Part shown: positions 36,101-51,100 of the stretch, piece after piece
Numbering within the stretch: the stretch's first letter is position 1
Layout of the letters: each line of letters starts with the position of its first letter
Assembly: GCA_914767715.1 (NCBI GenBank)
Contig: OU612068.1
Location: 13,456,001-13,520,000 of the forward strand
Origin: Membranipora membranacea
Lineage: Eukaryota; Bryozoa; Gymnolaemata; Cheilostomatida; Membraniporidae
Length of the DNA stretch: 64,000 nt
Reading direction: 5' to 3'
Translations under genes and position numbers: made by a program
Notes under the pieces: model-generated
Seen by the model: only the letters and a program-made list of their open reading frames with translations
Told to the model about the DNA's origin: nothing
The model's database searches: none

Positions 36101-39100
36101 TCTATCTAATATTACATTATTGTGATAATGTAAAACAATTTTTAAAAAATGATGAGAAAAAACTAAAATTATCAAAATGTCAAATTTTAACTCTTGGAAG
36201 GTTGATAGAACGTCACGTACCGAGACTTCCGACCAGAGATACAGGCATAGCAGAGTAAGATCGTTTAGGAGACAGATTTCCCATACTGATGATATTAGTG
36301 AGGAACTTATCGAAGTGAGCCAATGTTAGGGAGTTATGTAATGTCTCTAGTGGCATTATCTCTGGTACGGCCATCCCATAAGCCTCCAGCGCTGTAAACA
36401 AAAACAAGATATAGAATCAATTAATTGACCAATCAGGAGTTCCGAAATTACAACAGACATTATATTTACTAAAAAGATTGAATTGGTGTACATGAAGGTG
36501 ATACCATATTCAAGCTTTTCACAATTGGGGTATAGTGTGGCATGGACTGGTTCCATGTTGAGTCAAAAGTCATGGTCACCCTATCCCTCAACATAACATA
36601 CAATCTTTTAAATGCCTGATCCAACTCCAGGTATCCTTTTGTATCAGACTGGGCGTTTTGTGTTGATACTAAAGCCGTCACAGTTTTATTTCATTCGTTA
36701 AGTGTTTGGCTGGTGATGCAGACCTACCTCTATTCTCATTGATATCATGTAGATTAGGTGCACTGTGTGACCCCGATATGACCTTGGTGCTGATAAGAGC
36801 TGATCCTGTAGGAGAACAGTGTTGCATTCCTCCGGCAATCGAATGATGTCTCTTTCCCCCAGCTGTGTAAAAACAAAATTAGTTTAATTTTAGTGCAAAT
36901 ATTCTAAAAATCAGCTTGAGAAACTACATAACATTGATGCAGGTAAGGTAAGTGTAGGTTATATTGGATGCTTGCAGGGTAGCTTAGACTAGAGCCTAGA
37001 ATAGTTGGACAGCTGGTTGGAAATTCCAGTAATATCAATTCATGGTATCCAAAACAATCATCCAGGATCATTTCTTCAGCAGGAGTGATCAGATGCTTGT
37101 TTTGAGGTTTTTTGTGACATTGCATTTCTCAACCCTCCGCCATCATATTGGGCATTTATCAGCAAAGAGATGAAAAATATGTCGACATGTTTCTGACCAC
37201 TAGGACTATCAGTGAGCTTGACTTTAATCGGAGGAGAGATGTAAGGCTCCTAACCGCTTTTACCAAGGGTTTACTTTAACCCATAAGAGCTTCAACCGGG
37301 GATGTGCAGGCACACATGTAGTAACGACAGGGATGACAACGCCATAAAGCACACAAATGAGCATCCGCTAATCCATCCTAGTGATGCTTTACATGGCAGT
37401 GACCAGCCCACCCTCCCCCCATCATCCAGTGGTGTCAAAATTCATTTCATTGAGTTATAAAGACATTATTTGGACTAGTTGAGTTCCGTAACAATCCTTG
37501 CTATTGTTTTTTTTATTCACAAAATCATCCCCCATGTTCGATTGTTTGCTTATGTGCATATCCTTTTACATGCGTACATATTAAGTTCATCGAGCAAATT
37601 AAACCAAATTTGTTGGTGAAGGTAGCTTTAAAATTTAGTAAAAGTTATTGCAGACTCTTGTTAGCATGTTCCCGTCCACCTTAGCGTCACAAAAAAGATT
37701 CAAATATGTATCAATAAATACTCTCATTCTGACAAGAGAGCTATCAGTTTATATTTTGCGACAGTCAACTTAAAACACCATGCATGTTAGCATATAGAAC
37801 ATTGTGTCAATAGGTGGGAAACACGCAGTCAACTTTTCCTCATACATCAGCAGAAATTCACCATCAAAGTCACCATCAAAACACAAAAACAGTGCAAAAA
37901 CGGGTTAGCCACGCCCATAAATAACCAGCGTTTTCACCTGACTGAATGCACGGTATGGGGGCGCTAGTGATGCCTCTGACTTCTACTACATGAGCGGCGT
38001 AAGCCTGCAATATGTTATCCAGGCTCTTAGGCTTAGGCTGCAGTGATGCTTTGGTGACTTTAGGGCTATCAGAAATGGTAGCGAGGTTTTCGACTGAAAG
38101 TTGATAAGCAAAGGTTTGGTTAAAAGCAAAGAAAAGTTCATAAACTCAGTCAAACTTTGCAATTAACCCGAACAATAATACAGCATGTCAACCTCTGAAG
38201 GATCAGAGATCGACAACAATGCAACAAATTGTCGCCAAATTTTGAGATTGTTTGTTTGTAATATGGTATCCTCCTGCGATACAGTAATATAAATGTTAGA
38301 AAATTCGAAAATCCTCTGCCGTGCTGATGTTAGCTACCCACCTAATCTGGTCTCAGGTTCTGTGCGAGAAAATTAAGGATACATAAATCACTTAACTTGG
38401 GTAGCTATAAACAATATCTGGTTCCAAATATTACTATAAACCTGCGGCCTCATTGCTGATGATTGGCTAGAATGCAGTTTCGTGTTTTCTCAACAGTAAA
38501 AACTTGATATCTTCAGCATGAGCTCAATCAAAACCCTAAATCCTCAAATTTCCTGGAGGTTGGCCTGTCTAGGAGTAACAATATCGATGTATAATGATAT
38601 ATATATATATATATAAATATATATAAAACTGAAAATAGGGTTATTATTCTCTTCCCTTCTCTGATTATCTTTATCACAGGGTTATGGTTGTTGTGAATAT
38701 ATCGTGTCTGGTTGGGTTGTTGATAATTTCATGCACAACACTCAATGTTAGGAGGCGATTTATACACAGCTGTAGTTAAAGCGCTTAAAGTTGCCACAAT
38801 AGCAGTATTCCATTATCAACCTCCCTCATGGTTATCAGGCTATTTACTCTAGCACATGTTTTTTAGGGCCACAGCTTTTGGGGCAATAAGCTTAAACATT
38901 GGTATGGGGTGGGGGTAGGGAGGGAGGTTGATAATGGTATACCACGACAGCCACGCAACACAGTTTAAGCATTTCATCTAACACTGCTGCGGCGATAGTA
39001 TTACTAGTGGCACGCCTGCTCAGTTTGTGGTAAGTTGTGAATGTATGAGATGAGTGAGGTGAGGCACTTACGACTCGATCCCATTCTGTAGTTTATATCC

Positions 39101-42100
39101 CTGCTATTGAATTCTGTTACAGAATAAAACGACCATCAAGGTTAAAAGCCATCAAGGCTCAACTGCGAACGTATGACATAATTTTGATAACAACGAAGCT
39201 CGAATGCTGAATTATGAAAGAAAAGATTTAAATTTGTTGGATATCACCAAGGAGCACTACCTGTCAGAAAAACTCGGCATTAAAATCACAACTACCTTAC
39301 AGCCAGAAAGCTTCAAGATGTTAACTGCTTGTCGGTTTGCACGTGTTCCTAACATACCAACACCATCATTATATAAATGATGTACAAAGAACAATTGGGA
39401 GAAGGCAAGCATACCGTTAGTTCTCTGCTGCCTGACGTGGATAGGAGTTGAGTTATGATGCGGACTGCTCTCTTGGCCTGTTCCATCTGTACCATTCTCA
39501 AGAAGACCCTCCTCGCTTGGCTAACAAATACACAATCAGCTTGTAGTGAGTATAGACATGAGAGTATAGCATGCTTTCCTCATATCCATTGGATAACCCC
39601 CGAAATCTTGCCCCCCGCCTGCCGGCCATGGTAAGAAAGATCATACCAAACCATAAAATCTAATGTTTATGTCTTTGATGCCCCACCTCAGATATTTTGA
39701 GAGGCTAAAACAGAATAATGTGTTGCTCCTCATCTAGTATTTGGCTAGTGAGAAAACATGCCATGAAAACAAAACGTTTTGAAAAAATTAGTATAATACT
39801 ACCTCCTCCGGTAGTATATCACATGTGAAGTCTATCTCTGGTATTAAATCACCAACAGCACTGTTCACCTCTCCACTACTTTTCCTAACCTGCTCTGCAC
39901 TGGAAAACTGCAGATCTTCCTAAAGAAACAATAAAAAACTCCAATAGACAGAAACTTTTTTTCCAAATCCAACCAGATTCAAGACATTGAAGCTCAGAAG
40001 ACCAAAAATGATATCAAGCTTGATCCCAATTGCCTGCAATCTGAATTGCTCCCATTCTACTATTTTCTTTAGTAAGGAAACCTCAATGAAAACATGTGAT
40101 AATAATTTTGAGTTTCAGAGTAAATAGATGTACATTTGCTTTGGAGTTTTTTTAAACTCGTTTCTTTCATGAATGTACTTTCTGAACAGTTATATAGCTG
40201 GTTGTACTTACATCCGAGTCCACATTGCTACCTGTGGGCACTTTGACTGGATTGACATGGCTCCGCCCCTTGTTTGGTCTATAGCCACGCCCATTGCTTG
40301 TGTTCCTATCATGTGCTTGGGTAGACGTTGGGACGTTCACACCATATGCTCCAGGGCTAAAGTGAATCTCAATATGAAATCTCTCTTCAGAGTTCTTTTC
40401 CTGCAAATAAATCATGTATCATTAATTCTGCTGTTCGTAAGAAATATGTAAGTAATAAAACAGAGTACATCTAAATCGAATTATATTTGAAAGTCCATAA
40501 TATATTGACACATTTTGCGAAAACTGCATAAAGAATAGTGCATGAATGCATAGTGCGCAAATGCATAGCACATTAATGCATAGTGCATTGATGCATAGTG
40601 TATTGATGTATAGTGCATTGATACATGGTACATTTATGCATAGTGCATTACCTTGGTAGGGTCCTCATACATCATTATAACAATCTGTGAGATATAATTA
40701 AGCTCTGATACGCCTATAAGAAATAATAAGAACAGTGATAAGAAAATTTGAAAATACAAGTCACCCAGCAGCACGAGCTCGTCTTCATATCAGGGCACAA
40801 GTTGGATCAATAATGTTTTTAAACTCCATAGGAGAAATTCCAGGAAAAATTTCAGAGGAGGACAATCTTGATCAAAGCTGTTCTTCAGCTAATCATAGTG
40901 AAGAAGTATGTGTAAGAGTTACCGGATAAGTATTCCTGAGCTCGACACCATTGGTCATCACACTTATCAACCAGACCTCCGTGATTGATGAGTGATAATA
41001 ATGAGTGTATGTGACTCTCACTGGTAAAGTACAAGCGTGTCCGGACATGTCTGTCTGGTGATGTCACGCCCATCGAGAACCTACATCACAAGGTAACAAT
41101 AAATAACAGTTCTCAGCCAGTCTATGAAGTCATGTCCTGCACACCTGAAACATCATTCTCTTGTCGCTCCTTGCACATTGTTTAATGCTTTTCGATGTAA
41201 ATTGAATAGATTCCAATCAAACAATTTAGGAGCAAATTTACCTTATCCAAAGACCCAAAAGCAAGAGATTTGAGCAAAGTGATACGGATAGAGAGAGTTT
41301 TGCTCAAAAACCCTAGCTCATTCTAATTGAAAGTCTTCTCTGAGCGACGTGTTTAAGTTTCCTGTACTCGTTGAGGCTAGGAAATTGTCATTTGTTAGAA
41401 AAATGATGGGTTAGGGGAAATTTAAATTTACAATCAATAGATTCTCAATTTCACTCGGGCTACAAATTATAACAAGAAACAAGGGAGAATAGAATTCAGT
41501 GAATGGGAAGGAAAGGAGATTTGAAATATCTCATGCTTTCAAATTGAGGACATACATTAGCTAACTATTTAACGCATTATGCGTGCATGCATGCAAAGCA
41601 CACATAATAGTGCACTGCATGCATGCACTATACGTTGATGATTGATATAACTCTAACAATATCAGATGCCCGAGTCCTCTGGCAATTACGATAAGAGAAG
41701 ATATTTGTTTCCCATCGTCAATAGGGTACCATCTATATTTTATCGCATTCATGCCAATGTGATTTCCCAGGGTAGATCAGATTATCTTGTTTGGAAGCAT
41801 AATTCAAATTAAAAACGCATTGATGCTACCATTGCTGTTTGGTTCTTGATATGGCCAGTAATTACACAGATTTTTCTCTCAATTGAGAATGGAAACAAGT
41901 AAATGAAATAGAATTGGGCACAGCTCTGCAGGTCATTCAATCATTAGGGCAGGCAGGTTATGTAATGCATATAAAGGTATTAGAGGGCAGCTGGGTACGC
42001 CCCAAAAATGTTATATCTATAATAGACAGGTGCTAAGGTTGAGTGTGCGATGACATTCCATCCTTACTGATGTGCTTTAGTGTGCGATTTAGACAATTTG

Positions 42101-45100
42101 GACTTTACTCTAATACGATTGTAAATATGATTCCAAGAGACAGACCTAACATGCTACAGCTAAGCAAAGTGTGGTTTGCTTAATTTGCAGAATTAGTAAA
42201 GTTCTAATGCTGATTTTACAAAAGATGCGGGAAATGATAGCAGCAGTGGCAGCGGAATAACATATATAGAATTAACAGCGATAATCAATTCGCTGATGAT
42301 GCTAATTTACCAATCACTACAATCGCTTGTCATATATCTACAGTAAGTGAACGCGACAGCAAGTATACAACAACTTTCAACATAACAGCCGAGAGGGTTA
42401 AAGTTAAACTTGGAATCAATATTTCGCAATCCTGCAGAGTTGTACACTCACAATATATTTGTACAACAAAAATTACTATTTATTGAATAGTAGAGACTTT
42501 CCGGATCACAGATGAAAAGGACTTCGATTCCAATGAAAATTACCCTATGTTAGAGTATGTCATTTACAAGTAACTATGACTTAGCGTAAACTCTGAAGCT
42601 GCATTTCTACTGCAACTTAGTTGTACAGAAAAATCTGTCCAAAATATCTGTCCAGTATAAATGCAGCTTGACTCGGATATGTCATTTGACTGATTTCAGA
42701 CCAGCCTTGAGCACCTAATTAGGTTTAATTTTCATAATTTAACAAAGAGAGACAAGGGCAAGAACGAGAACATAGCCTTGAACGGAATATAAAACAAATT
42801 TACAGAATACATACTCAAGTTTAGTTCTAAACATCGCCTGTAAGTGCGCATTTAGACTATCAAAGCTGCAAAAAAGCGCCAATTTCAAAGTTATAGTAGC
42901 GCTTCCCAATATTTGATATCATATTGAAGATCTCAGTCTAATAAAGAGCACAATGGCAACCTTTTTAGCTTCACATAAAATTTTTTCTCAGCTTTTCTCA
43001 ACCACAACGTTTGTCCCTCTTTATCTTTATAATATGTTAAACAGTGATAAAGAGGGGACAACCTTAGTGGTTGAGAAAGATTTTAATTTTAGTAAAGCTA
43101 ATGGTTTGACGGTGTCCAACAGCTCTTCAAAAGATTGCCATGGTGCTCTTAGTTAGACTGAGACCTTCATTATGATACCAAAGACGGAGAGGCGCTACTA
43201 TAGCCTTTATGTTTTCAGAACTCAGTATTTGATTGGATTGATATAGCTGGGTAGCCATTTCATTCACCTAGTTTCTGCATTACAACCACCCTGCTATAAT
43301 AAGATGGGAAGTTTTTCTTACCTTGAATCAAGTCTTGTATAGTCCTCGCTCTCCTGAGCGTTGGTGAGTAAATCTGCCTTGATCTTCCTGAGTAGAGGTT
43401 TAGCTATGTTAGCTCCTATCTTTACCTTCTCAGAGGTGGTCATACCATATTCCTACAAATCAACATAAATATAATACGAATCTTATAAAGGTTTAAAGGT
43501 ACAAGGTATTTTCAAAGCAGCCATGAACTGAAGTCGGAACATTTTCGCTGGCTGATGGTATCTAGATTTCAGAAGAGGCGCAACTCCATGTGCAGATAGA
43601 ATCAATGAGGCCTGATCATAGAATTACTTTACTATAGATACTATATAGTATATTAAGTCTATGGGCTTGATCTATAACTATATGACACCATATTACAAAA
43701 CACCAAATAGATAAAACAGCAAATGATATAAGTTAGAGCGCTGAGCATATAGGAGAGTTTATACTGTACTGTACCTGAGGTATGACAATGTCAGCTAGCG
43801 CTTTAGAGAGGATATACAGTCTCTCTGCCACACTCGTTTCCAGTATACTGCTGTTGTGCTGCAGGTCATACTTTATGTTGTCATATATGTCTGGTATTTT
43901 ACTGACATCAAAGTTACCTGTCAATATGAAGGATGTATGTCGCAAAATTTGGTACAATATGACAGTTGTGTGACCCATTGAAAGATGAAAAAATTGACTG
44001 GAACATGATTACATGGTGAAAAGGGGAGGAAGGCTCGGTTTAAGACTGCACATAGACCTAATATATGTAGCCACAAACAGGTTTTGTTACATATAATAGT
44101 AGTTTTGTAGGTGGTTTATAATTGTTTGACATTCCGGTTATCCTCTGCATCAGCAGTCTGAGTGACCATGTTCTCTGTGATGTCACTATGATACAACTCA
44201 GTTGTATTGCATTAATATTTGTGTCGTTTGTCAGATATTGAGTAAGGTGATGCAGTGACATATTTACCGTTTTTCTGCTTGAAATCTTTCTCTAGTTTCC
44301 ACCATCTTCGCCACATGAGCTCCAAACTCTCTCCATGATATAATAATTTTTCTACATAAAATATACAACAAATATTCCATTACTGATATACCGCTCAGCA
44401 GCAAGACAAAAGACGACTGAATAAAGGGCACGTCAGGTTTGAAAATTTTTGAAGTAAATGTTTAAAATCAGTAAATTAAGGGCATAGTCAAAACATTGGA
44501 CCATGGATCATCAGGATGAACATCCATAGGCTTTGAAGAATGCAAATAAAAATGTATCCAATCCATATCCGAATATTTAATGTGTCTTTTGCTACGGATA
44601 ATCTGTGGGTGCAACACCTTCTATCAGTGTTGATTGATCAGACCCATAGGCAATATGTTTAGAGGAGGATGATTAAAGTATTCACCGTATATTTTTTGGT
44701 CTGCTTTGAGAGGTTTCAGTTTGGCTAGGAGTATCCCGATGCAATCAAATATTTCTTCCAAAGTAGTAAAGGAATTTTTTATCGTGCTGCAAGCTTTATC
44801 TATGGCTATACACTTATGTGGGTTGATCTGTAACAAAAATAATATTATCAACAGTAATAGTATGAATAAGTTGAACTGTTTGCAGAGATAGAAAATAAAC
44901 TTACTGAGCCGCTAAAAATCAGGAAGACAGTGCAACGTTATCAAATCCCTTGGAAGTATTACCTAAGAAATTATCTTCATCAAAGTGAAATGACTTACGC
45001 GGTTTATTTCTGTTTCGGAGAAATCTGTATTCTTATTGAGGACCTCTTGAAGTGTCTGTTTTGCTCTAAAACAATTGAATGGTCATACACCAGTATCTAA

Positions 45101-48100
45101 CAAAAAGCTGTTCAAACAAAAGAAACTGTTCACCGTTTTGGGACTATATTTTGGTAGTTATAAGTCCCTTCAAACTTATGCTGCAAAGACAAACGGTTCC
45201 TGATTCCGTACTGCGGTAGTAAATACCAGCCCTGACCAGGTTTCAAATTCAAAGGAGCACGTCAACAACTGACTTGCAACGCTATCGCTGATGTGATTAT
45301 CTCAAGGAAAACAATTAATCAAATGTCTTAAATATAATGTACAAGTTAGGATTTAAAAGTCCTAATAAGGAGTTTTAAGCTTGATGCATCTGAAAGCTTA
45401 TAGCAGCCACAGGTTGACACATCATGAGTGGTAACTTGCTTCAACTTTTTACACTATAATAGGAAACTTTGTTCGCTATGATACAGAAGGCTTTTACTGA
45501 GCTGTCATACTGTCATACTGTCATAAAGTCATACTGTCACACTGTCATACAGTCATACTGTCACACTGTCATACTGTCATACTGTCATATTGTCATACTC
45601 ACTGTGTTTGCAGTGGCTGTGCTTCATCCGCGTTATCAAGTAAACCGTTAGTGTGAGTTCCTGATTTTACCATCTGTACCAGGATTGGGGTCAGCTCACC
45701 CTCCAGAGCTAGAAATCCCTTTGCAAAAGCTGCTGCAGTCATCTGAACACGGCCCTCATCAGAAGCATAAATCTGCGCATTGAAATTTCATAATACAGGG
45801 TCCAAGCAATTTTGATAAATTGTAACATATCACAGCAAGAAATGATAAAAATCAGAAGTATACAGCAGCAGCGAGCCCTGAAATTCTCATATCTCCAGAA
45901 TCAAGAATGAATGGGTGTTAATTTCATGTATTTTTGAATTGAGAAACAGGAGGCAGTACATAGAAAATGTTCAGAATTTGAATCAGCTATGTTGGGAAAT
46001 TTAAATTTCAATGAATATACCGTATAGTTGTAAGGTTAATACTGGCCTGTCTTTACAAGTTTTGTTCACCGCACAAAGTTAGGCTTAGGTTTGTTAGTTG
46101 AAGTCCTCCCAGATCATGTTAGACCTACCTTCAGATCATGTCTATATGTAGAGTGTAGTCTGAGTAATCCTAGTCCAGGAGTCTCACCGTAGGTAGGATA
46201 CATACATCTGAAAGCTTTGCCTAGCTCCTCAGCCTGAGTTTTACCTGCCGGTGTCAGCTCTCCTCCCCATTTAAGTATCAGTACTAAAGATGGATCTCTT
46301 TCCGCTAAAACCACATCAAATCAATTCAATAAAATTTCTCGTCTCTGTTCCAAAAGCGTTCAGTGATAATTAAAATTTGACATGAATTATTATCATTATT
46401 ACACGTTTTTCGCTGAGATTTCCACATAACTATGTTAGAAACTTGATAAAAGTACATATATCTACTGGTGAACGAATTGAGTTAGGGCTTGCCCCCTTGT
46501 CAATGAAAGAACAGATAGCACTTTGAGCAGTTTTTCTCGTGAGACTGTACAGATGAACAAGAGGAAGATAACTTACATTCATCAGCGCTGCTGGCACTAA
46601 CAAATCCCTGAGGCTGATACTTCAGCTGTATCTTACGATTGATACCTGAGAAATGTCCGTACCTACAAAGGTAATCATCAATAATCTCAATCTAGCAATA
46701 ACAGAAAGTCTGCATCTACAGTCAAAAAAGCTATACTAGCCCTTATATTAGTGCTCAAACTTTGCTCGGGTTGATGGTAGGAGCATTTCATCAATAACCA
46801 CATTCCCAGCAAACTTGATTGGGATGCAGTTGATAATGAAATGCTAGTACCATCAACTTGAGCAAAATTTGAGCTCTTAATTAAACTAAACTAGAAGTGA
46901 CTTAAGTTTTTACAGTGGTTCGGGTTAGTCACTAGGGGGCTGTTCCTGGCAACCTCAATACAGCAAATTTTTAATACAATGGAGCTCTACCAAGCAAATT
47001 TTTGTCTTGAAGAAAAAATTCAGTTGTATACAGAGGGTTAATTATTAGCCATTAGTATGGACATACGACAAATACATAATAATAAAACAGTTTTAATTGA
47101 CTTACATTTCTAATACGAATCGGAGCTGTATGAGTTTGTTCCTCTTCTCCTCAAGTTCGGGAGGTGCTGAGCTGGAGTCGACCTCGTCTAATAAATGTCT
47201 GGCTATGTCTAATACTTCTTGTAGCTGGAAGAGGCAAGTCAGTGTAAGTAAGTATCGGATATCGAATATTGGTAGGTAACCGAACACAAAAAATAAATTT
47301 TGTGATTCATATTCTGGAATCGAGATAAGTACGTAACATCACGACATATCACATTGAAATTATTATAGTTTTCTACCCTTCCGTTGCCAGATGAAAACGC
47401 TCAAAATGACAAAATAGTCTTGAAGGTTTTAAACCAAACTCTACATGGCATGTACCCTACAAATTAAAAGTACCTGCCATCATAGTTTTGCAGTGGTCAC
47501 AAAAGCTATGAAAACAAGGTGTTATACGTCAACCAATTAATATCATATAAATGAAATAGATAATAAACTATCATTATTTATTGTTTATCACTTATAAACT
47601 CTAAGTTTATGATTGTATCTCACTAATAGCTCAAACATAATGGTACATCCAAAAGACCTTTATAAAAATAATGAAGAGTAAGTCTATGTGTACATTTCAT
47701 ATCTACCTGTGTGGGTCTTTTCAGTTTGAGCTGGCCTGTTTTATATCCGTCATATTTAGTAAACAAGTCAAAGAATAGCTGGTGTTTGACTTCCATCTTC
47801 ATTTTCTGTTTTGGAGTTCTGTCCCCATGTCTGATTACAGCTATCACACATCTCAACTCCATCCTAAGAGCAATTACCGTATAGATAGAGTTTGTGTAGA
47901 GAAGGGCATCATGAATTATCAGTTTGCCCGCACTTTGAGTTGCTACCCCTATAGCCCTATAGCTCACCAGTAGAAAGGGACAACTCCAAATATACGCAAA
48001 TTGCATCAAACTTGAACTTCCTCAACCCGAGTTCATTTCTAGATTCCGATGTTCAAAAATTATTTAACTGCAAGCATTGGGCCCATCGACTACACATGTG

Positions 48101-51100
48101 TTATATGCAGGCCTTGGCCCATTTAGTGAGATTAGACACATTCAATTTATTACTCGTTTACATACAAAAAGTCGCATTTGTGCTCGCATTTTCATTTACA
48201 ATTGGCATAAAATCAGCATTCGCATTTGTTGTGCGTTTATAACAAGCAGACTTCACAGCATTTAATTCGCATTCGAATTAGTTAAAATAGATTTTTGCCA
48301 TTTCCATTCGCATTATTTCAGAGGGCGTTGATGCATTCGCATTCGCTGCGCATTTATTGAAAGAGTAAACAATCTTAATTAAAAACATAATATTGCGCCA
48401 CAAGCCGTAGACTTGTGCTTTTGACTGAAGATACTGTACATTTAACATAGGTGCTTCTCAGTTTATCAAACGACAAACAGGAGATTGCCACGTTAGACCT
48501 TACACCCAACAATAAATAATAACAAAATATCTCAGCAGCCGACTACTATGGTGAAAGGCATGGAGTCTATGTATGGATCTGGATATAGATTAAAGAATCT
48601 GTTGGTTTGGTTAGAAATAATGATAGAAGGAGATGTTGAATGTTGAAATGTTGAGCAAAATAAAAATCTCTATTTTTATTCGCATTTGTATTCGTAAGAC
48701 AGCTATATCTCCATTACATTCGCATTGCATTTGTTGGACAGTTTTTTCTCCACTTTCATTCGCAATGGCTTTCGACAGCCAACCCTAGAGCGCACTTGAA
48801 ATTTGCAGATGCGAATTCATGCGAACGCAAATGCGCATTTTTAAATGGCACCAGCCCTGGTTATATGGCACTCCCTGCAGCAGTTACTTACATAGTACCA
48901 TAGGTAGTGGGTACAATGGGTAAAACCTCCAGACTAGCTAACTCTGGAGGAACACGCATTGATAGCTGAGGTGCTAATTCTCTTAATATCATCGACCTAC
49001 AAAGAAATAAAGCAAGTCCGAAGTATAAATCAGAGATGAAAACTGTAGGAGTACAATCCTATTGAGTAAATGATTAGCAACTTGATTCCTTTCCTAAAAT
49101 GTTCCGTTGTGAAATTTGCATGAATAAACATTTTCTAAAAATGGAATCATGGTCACGGCGGATGTGCAGTCTACAAGTTCATTCCTACAAAGATTGGGCA
49201 GCCAGTTTTCCTGGCATGTATTCCAAGTAGTTTTGATGTGGAAAGTCGGAGTTAGCGTCACATCATTATGTAGGAGATAAATTCTGGTGTAGTGTAGACA
49301 ATATTTTAAAATCAATTAAAGAGAATATATAGGTAAATGAAAACAATTCAGCACTCACCCTAGTACTGTGGCACAGTCATCGTAGTATTTTGATGAAGTT
49401 TTGACGAAACTGAATCCGTTCACATCACAAACATAAGACACTCCGTTCGCCCTCAGCAGGTCAAACCCACACACATTTTGCTGCAGAGAGAAATAAGAAT
49501 GCCATGGATAGCTTCCATAAATGATGTTACCAGAGATTAACATATGCATGTACAGTATTATCTAGTCAGTATGAGAACATAGATCAAGTTTGATCACACT
49601 TGCCCGCATCCCTGTTGTTCCCACTTTACTGAAGAGCAGTTGGCCGATCGAATTGGGCCACTCCAGATGCAGGCAATCGGATGATACTTGACCTAATGAG
49701 AACATATTTTCTAGATTTCCATAAAACCGGCGACAGCATCACTTCCACACGTCATTGCAAATATGACAATTTGTTGGCAAAAAGTCTGAATTTCTGCCAA
49801 ATATACAGCTTCAACCAATATCATCACCCCAATCACTTACCTGGAAAGCCATACAGACTTTTCTTGCGATCATTTTTTCCTTAGCTGTGAGTATAACAGG
49901 ATACCTGACTTCTTTACCATTTGGATCTCGCTCTACTTTACCATCGAGAGCCGGGGCTTTCCTCGCCTCCGCGTGTGCATAGTCAGCTCCAACTGTGTAC
50001 ACCTATCAACATAACAACCAACTCAGGTAAACAGAATAACCATATATGAATGTGCAAGTGATATATGCAGTACATTGTATCGGTAGGGTCCAGTCACAGG
50101 TGTCATTGAGCACAGAACACGTTTTTGGTTCAGTAACTTGTGTTTGGAAGAATTGGAGATGGTCGCGTTTGTCATGCTGCTTCCTTAGTGGCTGTTCAAC
50201 ACTATCCACCAGCCTGATTCGAGAGGCATGATACTTTTCTACGCCCACGGACGTTTATACACATCAGGAAGGAAATAACGAATGTGTTTACATCGCTAAG
50301 ACGGTGGAGAAATTGACAGACAATCGAGTATCAACGTTTGCAATGACATATTTATATTCTAACTTCATGGTCTTTATGGGGAGGATGAATGAGGAGAGTG
50401 TTTGTTGCAAGATTCGGCGAGTCATAGAATCTGTGATTTGAAGATTTTTCATCCTGCTCTCTCTCTATCTAAGAGCTAGACTTGTTAACGGTAGAGGCAA
50501 TTATACATATAAGAGAATCTAGCTCATAGGTACCTAATTATAGCGCATAATCAGTGCACTCCACCTGATTCAAAACTCTTGGGATCACCAAATTTTGTCC
50601 CATTTAAACAAGGTAGGAATTAAGTGGTGTATTCTAAGAGCTCAGACTTCAAATTGGCGGAGTTAGCCGCTGTTATCAAACTATGGCTGCCACTCACTCA
50701 AACTAACTTGGAGTCAGAGTATTGACTAGCACACTAGTCAAGTGAATCTCTGAAGCCTTGATGAGTTAGAGAGTTCAACTCTTAGTGCAAGAAGCAAATC
50801 AGCAAATCAAAAAGGGTCGCGTGTGATAGCCATATTTTTTTGGGGTACTGGCATTATAAACAACTCGCATCAAAGTGGTGGAAATTACTATCGTTGCAGA
50901 TTGGAATGAGGTTTTCAACCAAATCCTCACCTATTTAAATTCATTCAAAAGAAGATGATCAGTTGTGTGTTCCATTGAAAGATTGTCCAGACCTACTCAT
51001 CTAAGATTAATTTAAAAACTTTAGTCCATGAAAAGCTGAGGAAACAACTGAGAGAAGCAATACTCCATTGACTACCAAACAGGAAATTTGAGACACAATA

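Larger units (their letters stand above)
33192..39919 (-). other. PPIP5K C-terminal tail exons, mostly phase-1 symmetric
   Basis: Exons 39919-39803, 39520-39415, 38093-37938, 36862-36728, 36391-36221, 35494-35366, 34429-34238 and 33802-33192 encode a Ser/Thr/Gln-rich, probably disordered tail. Conserved islands are [14 protein letters not shown] and [15 protein letters not shown], both counterparts of vertebrate motifs. All six introns from 39415 downward are phase 1, so the five exons between 38093 and 34238 can be skipped singly or together without shifting the frame. Confidence 0.8.

Noticed and set aside
39074-39087. A 14-nt microexon (minus strand) of PPIP5K between good-looking splice sites
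   Set aside because: Including it shifts the next exon into a frame with a stop codon, whereas exons 39520-39415 and 38093-37938 join directly in phase 1.
42953-43156. Open frame of 67 codons
   Set aside because: Entirely inside the 316-bp palindromic element.
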